Assembly (NCBI GenBank): GCA_023399035.1
Contig: JAEWQX010000206.1
Coordinates: 1-18,895, forward strand
Source: Bacillota bacterium
Lineage (GTDB): Bacteria; Bacillota; Clostridia; Clostridiales; Clostridiaceae
DNA length: 18,895 nucleotides
Direction of reading: 5' to 3'
Under the pieces are notes generated by a model. That model was not told the origin of the DNA. It saw nothing but the letters and a program-made list of their open reading frames with translations, and ran no database searches. Position numbers and translations under genes: made by a program. Positions within the stretch are counted from its first letter, which is position 1, and the number at the start of each line of letters is the position of its first letter. This document shows, piece after piece, positions 1-6,585 of this stretch.

Positions 1-140
1 TAGCTGAATATAAAGTTTTTGTTGAACTATACTGAATGTATCATGTAATTAATAAATAATAATTTACTTGAAATTATAAATTTATAGTAATTAATACATA
101 TACACAAAGACAAGTAACTACTTAGAACTTGGAGGAGAAT

Positions 141-572
141 ATGGAGGAACAGATAAGATTAAGTCTGCTTTTAAAGATAGTAAACAATTTGTTTGAAAGA
201 GAATTGAATAAAGAAGCTTCGTTGATGGATCTGACAAATGCCCAGTGCAGCATATTAGGGTATCTTGACAGGCACAGGGATGAAGAAATATATATCAATG
301 ATATTGAAAGGGTGTTCTGCTTAAAACGTCCTACTGTATCAGGACTTATCAAAAGGCTTGAAGAAAAGGAGTTTATTTTTATTGAACATAAATGTGATGA
401 TAGAAGATATAAAAGAGTCAATTTAACTGAAAAGAGCGAAGAAATTCTTGAAATCATGAAGGAAAATGTTGCAAATGCAGAAAAGACTTTATATAAGAAT
501 TTATCAGAACATGATAAGAATGAATTATACAGAATCCTTACTATAATGTTCAAATCTATGAATAAAGAATAA
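141..572 (+). CDS. MarR-family transcriptional regulator
   Basis: Predicted 143-residue DNA-binding repressor with the MarR winged-helix layout. There is an N-terminal helical dimerisation segment, a helix-turn-helix around residues 50-75 (including the run KRPTVSGLIKRLEEKEF), and a wing with the family signature DDRRYKRVNLTEK near residues 86-98. The C-terminal helices complete the dimer interface. I place the start at ATG 141. The TTG 12 bases upstream lies inside the ribosome binding site GGAGGA (131-136), which is well spaced for 141. The gene lies 153 bp upstream of an ABC exporter pair on the same strand. MarR proteins in that position usually repress the exporter and are relieved by a ligand; that link is inference. 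The ligand cannot be read from sequence. Confidence 0.9.
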   Translation: MEEQIRLSLLLKIVNNLFERELNKEASLMDLTNAQCSILGYLDRHRDEEIYINDIERVFCLKRPTVSGLIKRLEEKEFIFIEHKCDDRRYKRVNLTEKSEEILEIMKENVANAEKTLYKNLSEHDKNELYRILTIMFKSMNKE

Positions 573-602
573 ATTTCATCTTTTAAGGTGTTAAAAGCTG
601 TA

Positions 603-626
603 AATATTCATAGACTTAAGAATATT
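603..626. repeat. Inverted repeat between marR-like gene and ABC operon
   Basis: AATATTC and GAATATT form a perfect 7-bp inverted repeat with a 10-base spacer, in the 153-bp gap before the exporter genes. No T-tract follows, so it does not look like a terminator. It could be an operator for the upstream MarR-type regulator, but nothing in the sequence proves that. Confidence 0.3.
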
Positions 627-725
627 ATAAATAGTCGTATTTCCTACACCAAAAGGATACTTTAAAATTCAGGCATATATATCAGCTAAATAGTGGAATT
701 TATCGATTAAGGAAAGGAGAATGTT

Positions 726-2462
726 ATGATTAAAACATTAATATCACAAGTAAAACAATATAAAAAAGATTCTATATTATGTCCCATATTTGTAATACTG
801 GAAGTAATCATGGAAGTAATCATTCCGTTCTTAATGGCATCTATCATAGATAAAGGCGTAGAAGCAGGAAATATGATACATGTTATTAAAATTGGAGGAA
901 TAATGATTGTAATGGCAATGCTTTCACTTACATTTGGTACATTAGCAGGTAAATATGCAGCAAGTGCAAGTACAGGATTTGCTAAAAATTTAAGAAAGAC
1001 AATGTTTGAGAATATACAGAGTTTTTCATTTTCTAATATAGATAAGTTTTCAACTGCTGGTCTGGTAACAAGATTAACTACAGATATAACTAATGTGCAG
1101 AATGCATATCAAATGGTTATACGTCTTTTCACAAGAGCACCAATAATGCTTATATGTGCAATGCTTATGGTAGTTAATATAAGTCCGCGTATCTCAACTG
1201 TATTTTTAGGAGTAGCTGTGTTTTTAGGAATAGCTCTTTTCTTGATCATAGGAAATGTACATCCTATATTTAAGAAAGTATTTGACAGATATGATGCATT
1301 AAATGCAAGTGTTCAGGAAAACATAACTGGAGTAAGGGTTGTGAAGGCTTATGTAAGAGAAGACTATGAAATAAAGAAATTCCATAAAGCCAGTGACAAT
1401 ATATATAAGCTTTTTGTCAAAGCAGAAAGTCTTCTTGTTCTTAACATGCCTATAATGCAGTTTGCAATATATACATGTATACTTCTTGTTTCGTGGCTTG
1501 GTGCAAAGATGATTGTTGGAGGTTCATTGACTACTGGTGAATTAATGAGTTTATTTACTTATATAATGAACATCCTGATAAGTTTAATGATGATTTCAAT
1601 GATATTTGTTATGGTAATTATGTCTAAAGCTTCTGCTGAACGTATTGTTGAAGTAATCAATGAAAAATCTGATTTGAATAATGGCGAAAATCCAATATAT
1701 GAAGTAAAAGATGGATCAATATCATTTGAAAATGTAATTTTCTCATATAAGAAAGATGGGGAAAAAGTTCTTAGCAATATAAACATAAATATTGAGAGTG
1801 GACAAACCGTTGGTATCATTGGAGGAACAGGCAGTGCAAAATCAAGCTTGGTACAGCTTATTCCAAGACTTTATGATGTTCAGGAAGGTGAAGTCAGAGT
1901 CGGAGGACTAAATGTAAAACAATATGATATTGAAACTCTTAGAAATGAAGTTGCAATGGTACTTCAAAAGAATGTATTGTTTTCAGGAACTATTAAAGAA
2001 AATTTAAGATGGGGTAATAAAGAAGCTACTGATGAAGAAATCAAGAGAGCATGTGAACTTGCACAAGCTGATGAATTCATTCAGTCTTTCCCTGATAAAT
2101 ATGACACTTATATTGAGCAGGGTGGTTCAAATGTGTCTGGAGGACAAAAGCAGAGACTTTGTATTGCAAGAGCATTGTTAAAGAAACCTAAAATATTGAT
2201 ATTAGATGATTCAACAAGTGCAGTTGACACAAAGACAGATACATTGATAAGAAGAGCCTTCAAGGAAGAAATACCTAATACTACTAAGATAATAATAGCT
2301 CAGAGAATTACATCTGTTCAGGATTCCGATAAAATAATAGTATTGCATGAAGGTGCTGTTGTTGATATGGGAACTCATGAAGAACTGATAAATAGATGTG
2401 AAATATACAGAGATGTCTATGAATCTCAAATGAAAGGAGCTGATAAGGATGAGGAAAAATAA
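726..2462 (+). CDS. ABC exporter subunit with degenerate ATPase site (BmrC/YheI-like)
   Basis: A 578-residue ABC half-transporter: six-helix membrane domain (about residues 15-310) followed by a nucleotide-binding domain. The Walker A region is GGTGSAKSS (366-374), with Ala where the second glycine is usual. The signature is VSGGQ (470-474). Walker B ends in Asp494-Asp495 instead of Asp-Glu, so the catalytic glutamate is missing. The H-loop has Gln526 instead of His. These changes are known from the degenerate-site subunit of heterodimeric exporters such as BmrC and TM287. It should therefore pair with the next gene product, which has intact Walker B and H-loop residues, and act in the cell membrane as a multidrug-type exporter. 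The start at 726 has an AAGGAGA site six bases upstream. The substrate is unknown. Confidence 0.93.
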   Translation: MIKTLISQVKQYKKDSILCPIFVILEVIMEVIIPFLMASIIDKGVEAGNMIHVIKIGGIMIVMAMLSLTFGTLAGKYAASASTGFAKNLRKTMFENIQSFSFSNIDKFSTAGLVTRLTTDITNVQNAYQMVIRLFTRAPIMLICAMLMVVNISPRISTVFLGVAVFLGIALFLIIGNVHPIFKKVFDRYDALNASVQENITGVRVVKAYVREDYEIKKFHKASDNIYKLFVKAESLLVLNMPIMQFAIYTCILLVSWLGAKMIVGGSLTTGELMSLFTYIMNILISLMMISMIFVMVIMSKASAERIVEVINEKSDLNNGENPIYEVKDGSISFENVIFSYKKDGEKVLSNININIESGQTVGIIGGTGSAKSSLVQLIPRLYDVQEGEVRVGGLNVKQYDIETLRNEVAMVLQKNVLFSGTIKENLRWGNKEATDEEIKRACELAQADEFIQSFPDKYDTYIEQGGSNVSGGQKQRLCIARALLKKPKILILDDSTSAVDTKTDTLIRRAFKEEIPNTTKIIIAQRITSVQDSDKIIVLHEGAVVDMGTHEELINRCEIYRDVYESQMKGADKDEEK

Positions 2463-4350
2463 TATGGCAAGGCCAAAGCCTAGGACTAATAAAAAACCTT
2501 CAGAAATAATGAAAAGATTATTTTCGTATATATTCAAGAATTATAAGATTCACTGTATTGCTGTTGTCATATTAATATTTATCAGTTCACTTGCAAATAT
2601 TGTTGGAACAATGTTTATGAAGCAGTTAATAGATGACTATATTACACCTATGCTCAGTCATGGCAAGGCAGACTTTGGACCTTTATTGAAAGCATTGATT
2701 ATAATGGGTGGATTTTATTATTTCGGAACATTTTGTACATGGGTATATAACAGGATAATGGTTAACGTTACTCAAGGTACTTTAAGGAATATAAGAAATG
2801 ATTTATTTGAGCATATGGAAAAGCTTCCGATAAAATACTATGATACTCATGTTCATGGTGATATTATGAGTATCTATACAAATGATACAGATACTTTAAG
2901 ACAGATGATATCACAGGGAATACCACAGATTATATCATGTGTAATAACTATAGCAGGTGTTGTGGTTTCTATGCTCATATTAAATATTCCATTGACAATA
3001 ATTACACTTTTAATGGTTGGGTTGATGATTTTAGTTACCAAGCATATAGCAAAGAAGAGTGGAACATATTTTATAAAGCAGCAGAAATCACTTGGTAAGG
3101 TAAATGGATTTATTGAAGAAATGATGGAAGGACAGAAGGTAGTAAAAGTATTCTGTCATGAAGAAGAAACCATTGAACAGTTTAATAAGATAAATGAAGA
3201 TTTATGTGAATGTGCAAATGAAGCTAATAAATATGCTAATATACTAATGCCAGTCATGGGTAATATGGGTAATATAAACTATGTTATCACAGCTATAGCA
3301 GGAGGGCTTATAGCAATATATAAGATTGGAAACTTTACATTAGGTGGACTTGCTTCTTTCCTACAGTTTACAAAAACATTCAATCAGCCTATAGCTCAGG
3401 TTTCACAACAATTAAATGGTATAGTAATGGCACTTGCTGGTGCTGAAAGAATATTTGAGCTTATAGATGAAGAACCTGAAACTGATGATGGATATGTAGA
3501 GCTTGTTAATGCAAGGATACATGAAGACGGCAGAATTGAAGAAGTTAAGGAAAGAACAGGACAATGGGCATGGAAGCATTATCACAAAGCTGATAATACT
3601 ACAACATATAAGAAGCTTGAAGGTGATGTTGTATTTGACCATGTAGACTTTGGATATAATGATGAAAAGATAATACTTCATGATATTGAATTATATGCAA
3701 AACCAGGTCAAAAGATTGCTTTTGTAGGGGCAACTGGTGCTGGTAAGACAACAATAACTAATTTAATAAACAGATTCTATGATATTCAGGATGGTAAGAT
3801 AAGATATGATGGAATCAATGTAAACAAGATAAAGAAAGATGATTTAAGAAGATCACTTGGAATAGTGCTTCAGGATACTCATTTGTTTACAGGAACTGTA
3901 ATGGAAAACATACGTTATGGTAAACTTGATGCAACTGATGAAGAAGTTATTGCAGCAGCAAAGCTTGCCAATGCAGATTATTTCATAAAGCATCTTCCAA
4001 ATGGATATGACACAGTCCTTACAGGAGATGGAAGCAACCTTTCACAAGGGCAGAGACAGCTTCTTTCAATAGCAAGGGCAGCAGTTGCAGATCCTCCAGT
4101 ATTAATTTTAGATGAGGCAACTTCAAGCATAGATACACGTACTGAAAAAATAGTTCAGGAAGGTATGGATAATTTAATGCATGGAAGAACAGTTTTTGTA
4201 ATTGCACATAGATTATCTACAATAAAGAATTCTGATGTAATCATGGTTTTAGATAAGGGACGAATAATAGAACGCGGTGACCATGACAGCTTAATTGAAA
4301 AGAAGGGAATTTATTATCAATTATATACAGGTGCATTAGAGCAGGATTAG
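2449..4350 (+). CDS. ABC exporter subunit with catalytic ATPase site (BmrD/YheH-like)
   Basis: A 633-residue ABC half-transporter that overlaps the previous gene by 14 bp, implying coupled translation; AAAGGAG at 2433-2439 serves ATG 2449. The membrane domain is followed by a long linker (about residues 335-395, containing GQWAWKHYHK). That linker is typical of the YheH/BmrD side, which is longer than its partner. Walker A is GATGAGKT (427-434), Walker B ends in Asp555-Glu556, and the H-loop has His587, so these elements are canonical. Its signature motif, however, is LSQGQ (531-535) rather than LSGGQ. In the heterodimer that altered signature faces the partner's altered Walker B and H-loop, building one degenerate and one working ATP site. 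Efflux of hydrophobic compounds or drugs is the likely role by family; the substrate is not known. Confidence 0.93.
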   Translation: MRKNNMARPKPRTNKKPSEIMKRLFSYIFKNYKIHCIAVVILIFISSLANIVGTMFMKQLIDDYITPMLSHGKADFGPLLKALIIMGGFYYFGTFCTWVYNRIMVNVTQGTLRNIRNDLFEHMEKLPIKYYDTHVHGDIMSIYTNDTDTLRQMISQGIPQIISCVITIAGVVVSMLILNIPLTIITLLMVGLMILVTKHIAKKSGTYFIKQQKSLGKVNGFIEEMMEGQKVVKVFCHEEETIEQFNKINEDLCECANEANKYANILMPVMGNMGNINYVITAIAGGLIAIYKIGNFTLGGLASFLQFTKTFNQPIAQVSQQLNGIVMALAGAERIFELIDEEPETDDGYVELVNARIHEDGRIEEVKERTGQWAWKHYHKADNTTTYKKLEGDVVFDHVDFGYNDEKIILHDIELYAKPGQKIAFVGATGAGKTTITNLINRFYDIQDGKIRYDGINVNKIKKDDLRRSLGIVLQDTHLFTGTVMENIRYGKLDATDEEVIAAAKLANADYFIKHLPNGYDTVLTGDGSNLSQGQRQLLSIARAAVADPPVLILDEATSSIDTRTEKIVQEGMDNLMHGRTVFVIAHRLSTIKNSDVIMVLDKGRIIERGDHDSLIEKKGIYYQLYTGALEQD

Positions 4351-4354
4351 CATT

Positions 4355-4396
4355 TAGACCTCTGGTTCAAATTAACCAGAGGTCTAGTATTTATTA
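4355..4396 (+). terminator. Rho-independent terminator of ABC operon
   Basis: Perfect 13-bp stem (TAGACCTCTGGTT, 4355-4367, pairing with 4374-4386) with a six-base loop, starting five bases after the exporter stop codon. The tail (GTATTTATTACTAT) is T-rich but not a pure T run. Confidence 0.8.
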
Positions 4397-4422
4397 CTAT
4401 ATTTAAAAAGAGAAGAGTTTCA

Positions 4423-4575
4423 TTATCTTTCTGTGCCTAAAAAGAAAATTCCTAATGCTCCCTGACCTGTATGACTGCCAATTGCAAGTCCCATGTAGTT
4501 TACATAGATATTTTCAGGCGAATATTTCTCATTTATCTTGATAAATAAAATCACTATGACCATTAAAGATTATAT
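4423..4575 (-). pseudogene. C-terminal remnant of a second DegV-family protein
   Basis: Reading the minus strand from about 4565 to the TAA at 4425-4423 gives an open stretch that includes KYSPENIYVNYMG, then LAIGSHTGQGALGIFFLG and TER. This is the family C-terminus, in which a glycine- and histidine-containing GxHxGxGxxG stretch ends the protein. Further upstream, a different frame gives IFNGHSDFIYQ, which resembles the preceding DegV segment, so there appears to be a frameshift near 4545-4550. Nothing upstream of about 4580 resembles the rest of the protein. I read this as a truncated, frameshifted remnant. It lies about 300 bp from an intact DegV gene on the opposite strand. Confidence 0.65.
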
Positions 4576-4581
4576 TAATAA

Positions 4582-4674
4582 TTACTGTTGTGCTAATTCA
4601 AATTTGAATTCTGCACATTTATCATACATAGTAAATTTTATTTCTCCTGGAGTTATATGAGGAATGGTTTAATT
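4582..4674 (-). other. Short minus-strand open fragment, unrecognised
   Basis: A frame bounded by stops encodes about 30 residues, including IPHITPGEIKFTMYDKCAEF, and ends in a TAA at 4584-4582. The composition looks protein-like rather than random and could be the tail of a lost gene, but I do not recognise the family. It overlaps the plus-strand fragment at 4656-4754, so at most part of each can be genuine. Confidence 0.25.
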
Positions 4675-4754
4675 CTGATGATAAGATTACATTGGAAGAA
4701 TTATCAGAAACACTAAGTCTTTTAATTGCTTTAGATAAGTTTATATTCGGATAA
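4656..4754 (+). pseudogene. Possible C-terminal remnant of a TetR-like regulator
   Basis: A plus-strand frame encodes YEEWFNSDDKITLEELSE, then TLSLLIALDKFIFG and a TAA stop. The amphipathic helices and a Trp-Phe followed by an S/T-x-E-E-L segment resemble the C-terminal end of TetR/AcrR regulators. No start codon with a ribosome site and no helix-turn-helix portion is present upstream. I call it a remnant with low confidence. Confidence 0.35.
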
Positions 4755-4768
4755 CTTTAAAAGATGAA

Positions 4769-4797
4769 TTGACAATAATATATTTAGGTGTTATCCT
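4769..4797 (+). promoter_or_regulatory. Predicted promoter of degV
   Basis: A perfect -35 TTGACA (4769-4774), a 17-base spacer and TATCCT (4792-4797) lie 74 bp before the DegV start. The -10 box runs into the left arm of a long inverted repeat, so transcription would begin inside that repeat, near 4804. Confidence 0.55.
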
Positions 4798-4833
4798 ATA
4801 TCATGTAGTTTATAAAACTACATGATATAGGAT
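4793..4833. repeat. Perfect 19-bp inverted repeat overlapping degV promoter
   Basis: The arm ATCCTATATCATGTAGTTT (4793-4811) is exactly complementary to 4815-4833, with only three bases (ATA) between. No T-tract follows on either side, so it is not a normal terminator. It covers most of the predicted -10 box and the start of transcription, where a repressor site would lie. It could instead be the residue of a lost element. Confidence 0.7.
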
Positions 4834-4870
4834 GTTTAACTTTAGGAAGAAATATAAGGGAGAAAACTTT

Positions 4871-5710
4871 ATGATTAGAATAATTTCAGATTCATCAACA
4901 TTATATTCTGTAGAAGAGGGAAGAAAAAATAATATTGATATTGCACCTCTTACTGTAACTATTGATGGAAATACATATAAAGAAAATGAAGAGATAAATT
5001 CAGAAGAGTTTATAGAAATGATAAAGAAGGGACACATGCCTGTTTCATCTCAGCCTGCAGTTGGAGAAGTAATAAACTTATACAATAAGTATCCAAATGA
5101 TGAAATAATAAATATTACCATGGCTGATGGACTTTCAGGTACATATAGTTCAGCATGCATGGCAAAAAATCTATGTGAGAATAATGACCGTATAGAAGTG
5201 ATAAATTCTAAAACTTTATGCATGCCTCAGAGATATCTTGCTGATACAGCAGTAAAACTTGCAGGTATGGACAGAACTAAAGATGAAATAATTGAAGCAC
5301 TTGAAGGCTTGATCAAAACATCAAGGTCATATCTTATACCAAAAGACTTTGAATTTTTAGTGAGAGGCGGAAGATTATCAGCACTAGCAGGAAAGATTGC
5401 AGGAGCAATAAAGCTGGTGCCAGTTGTAACACTCGGAGAAGATTCAAAATCTCTTGTAAAATTTACTACTAAAAGGACATTTAAAAAAGCAGTGGAAAAG
5501 ATCTGCGATGCTTTAATTGAAGAAGGAATAGACAGCAGCTATAAAGTATTCATTTCTCACGGATGTAATGAAAAAGAAGCATTACTTACAAAGGAAATAA
5601 TATGCGAAAAAATTAATGGAATTGAAATAGAGGTGTGTAAGCTGGGGCCAGTGTTTATAACCCAGGGAGGGCCAGGCTGTATAGCAGTTCAAACCATCAA
5701 AAAATATTAA
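4871..5710 (+). CDS. DegV family fatty-acid-binding protein
   Basis: A 279-residue cytosolic protein of the DegV (FakB-like) family, which binds a fatty acid between two alpha/beta domains. In Firmicutes such proteins present fatty acids to FakA for phosphorylation. Family landmarks in order are the N-terminal MIRIISDSS, SSQPAVGE near residues 60-67, ADGLSGTYSSA near 90-100, FLVRGGRLSALAGKIA near 160-175, and the C-terminal FITQGGPGCIAVQ. The last segment departs from the usual GxHxGPG form because Gln replaces His. I use ATG 4871 because AAGGGAG (4856-4862) is correctly spaced for it and the family begins with this motif. The in-frame ATG at 4832 lies inside the inverted repeat and has no ribosome site. 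No fakA homologue is present nearby, so the lipid role rests on family knowledge. Confidence 0.9.
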   Translation: MIRIISDSSTLYSVEEGRKNNIDIAPLTVTIDGNTYKENEEINSEEFIEMIKKGHMPVSSQPAVGEVINLYNKYPNDEIINITMADGLSGTYSSACMAKNLCENNDRIEVINSKTLCMPQRYLADTAVKLAGMDRTKDEIIEALEGLIKTSRSYLIPKDFEFLVRGGRLSALAGKIAGAIKLVPVVTLGEDSKSLVKFTTKRTFKKAVEKICDALIEEGIDSSYKVFISHGCNEKEALLTKEIICEKINGIEIEVCKLGPVFITQGGPGCIAVQTIKKY

Positions 5711-5749
5711 AATAATATATACTTTTAACTTACAAAATGTTACAATTGA

Positions 5750-5766
5750 TAAAAGGAATCCTTTTA
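5750..5766. repeat. Short palindrome upstream of secreted-protein gene
   Basis: TAAAAGGA and TCCTTTTA flank a single A, giving a perfect 8-1-8 palindrome 53 bp before the next start codon. It has the size of an operator half-site pair. I have no evidence of a binding protein. Confidence 0.3.
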
Positions 5767-5818
5767 CAGCATGTTTAAGCATAAGGTTAAATAATGATAT
5801 ATAAGAGGGTGGAACATT

Positions 5819-6307
5819 ATGAGTAAGAAAGTTTTTACCACTATTACAGGTTTAGTATTAATTTTAAGTTTGTATACTCAATCAATCCCTGGCAATTCAT
5901 TATTATCTGCAAGTGCAGAATGTATTGAGGATACTAAGTCTGCTGATATTGTAAAAGATTATGAAACAATTAATGAAGATGAAGCATTGAGCACTGCAGT
6001 GCAGCTATTCAGTGATTACATTGAGGAAAACAGCACTGACTGGAAAAAAGTACAGCATGAAAATTTGGACAGGGATCCTGTTAAATCTCTTGAAGATTAT
6101 AAAATTGTCAATGCAAAGCTTGTTTATCATGAAGGAAATAGTTTCACTGTCAGAGTAACTTATGATGTGAAATGTACTGATGAAAGTGATATGTGGTTTG
6201 CCGGCAATGGAAATAAAGAAGAAAATAACTGGATTAGAAATAAGACTAATTATATAAATATTGAAAAAAATAATGCTAATTATTCTATAAAGAATATATA
6301 TACTTAA
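5819..6307 (+). CDS. Small secreted protein of unknown function
   Basis: 162 residues. The N-terminus has a classical signal peptide: MSKK, a hydrophobic core (about residues 9-20) and small residues before a likely signal peptidase I site near SASA-E (about residue 32). The mature part is acidic and carries a repeated aromatic/charged pattern. Its C-terminal half (KIVNAKLVYHEGNSFTVRVT and the NWIRNKTNYINIEK region) alternates like a beta-sheet domain. A cysteine follows the signal region, but the bases before it do not form a lipobox, so I do not call it a lipoprotein. The ribosome site AGAGGGTGG fits ATG 5819. It has its own terminator and is probably a single-gene unit. I do not recognise a named family. 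Confidence 0.75.
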   Translation: MSKKVFTTITGLVLILSLYTQSIPGNSLLSASAECIEDTKSADIVKDYETINEDEALSTAVQLFSDYIEENSTDWKKVQHENLDRDPVKSLEDYKIVNAKLVYHEGNSFTVRVTYDVKCTDESDMWFAGNGNKEENNWIRNKTNYINIEKNNANYSIKNIYT

Positions 6308-6311
6308 GGAG

Positions 6312-6345
6312 AACTGCATCTGATATTTTCGGATGCAGTTTTTTT
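6312..6345 (+). terminator. Rho-independent terminator
   Basis: Stem AACTGCATC/GATGCAGTT (9 bp) with an 11-base loop, followed directly by a run of T residues (6339-6345). It starts five bases after the stop of the secreted-protein gene. Confidence 0.9.
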
Positions 6346-6423
6346 AGGTATTCTCCTCTTTTAAAGAAAATTTGAGATTTTAAGCTTTTAATCATTAATT
6401 TAATAAATAATAGTAATGTTTTA

Positions 6424-6439
6424 GCACAATATATAGTAT
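6424..6439. promoter_or_regulatory. NrdR box 1 upstream of nrdJ
   Basis: GCACAATATATAGTAT matches the published NrdR consensus acaCwAtATaTwGtgt at 14 of 16 positions, including the whole central CwAtATaTwG core. It lies 31 bp (three helical turns) upstream of a second copy, the usual arrangement for the NrdR repressor of ribonucleotide reductase genes. Confidence 0.8.
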
Positions 6440-6454
6440 TTATAATAATAGTAA

Positions 6455-6470
6455 TATCTATATATTGTGT
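6455..6470. promoter_or_regulatory. NrdR box 2 overlapping nrdJ -35 element
   Basis: TATCTATATATTGTGT matches all 13 positions of the consensus from the central C onward, and only the first three bases deviate. Its 12-base core is the exact reverse complement of the core of box 1. Its last six bases coincide with the predicted -35 box of nrdJ, so NrdR binding would block RNA polymerase. Confidence 0.8.
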
Positions 6471-6493
6471 TTTACTTTTGGGAATACTATAAT
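6465..6493 (+). promoter_or_regulatory. Predicted nrdJ promoter
   Basis: TTGTGT (6465-6470), a 17-base spacer and a consensus TATAAT (6488-6493). The transcript would start near 6500, leaving about 85 bases of leader before the nrdJ start. I see no cobalamin-riboswitch elements in this leader. Confidence 0.6.
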
Positions 6494-6585
6494 ATAAATA
6501 TAGTTTATATTTAGGATTCAAAACAAATTATTCAGTGTTTTTTGATTATATTTATAAGGTGATTATATATGGAGGTATTTTATAG

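Noticed and set aside
1..128. Promoter elements before the MarR-type gene
   Set aside because: TTGAAC (22-27) and TTGAAA (68-73) exist, but neither has a convincing -10 at the right distance, so no promoter is reported.
129..140. TTG start for the MarR-type gene
   Set aside because: The TTG overlaps the GGAGGA ribosome site, which is correctly spaced for ATG 141.
4793..4833. Inverted repeat read as a terminator for the upstream fragment
   Set aside because: No T-tract on either side, and it lies over a good promoter; an operator-like role is more consistent.
4832..4870. Upstream ATG extension of DegV by 13 residues
   Set aside because: It starts inside the inverted repeat, has no ribosome site, and the extra residues precede the conserved family N-terminus MIRIISDSS.
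5819..5930. Lipoprotein signal in the secreted protein
   Set aside because: The residues before the cysteine (Ala-Ser-Ala-Glu) do not fit a lipobox; signal peptidase I cleavage is more likely.
6346..6585. Possible cobalamin riboswitch before the B12-dependent reductase gene
   Set aside because: The leader is almost pure A and T. I see no B12-box-like GC-rich conserved segments; the symmetric sites are explained by NrdR boxes.
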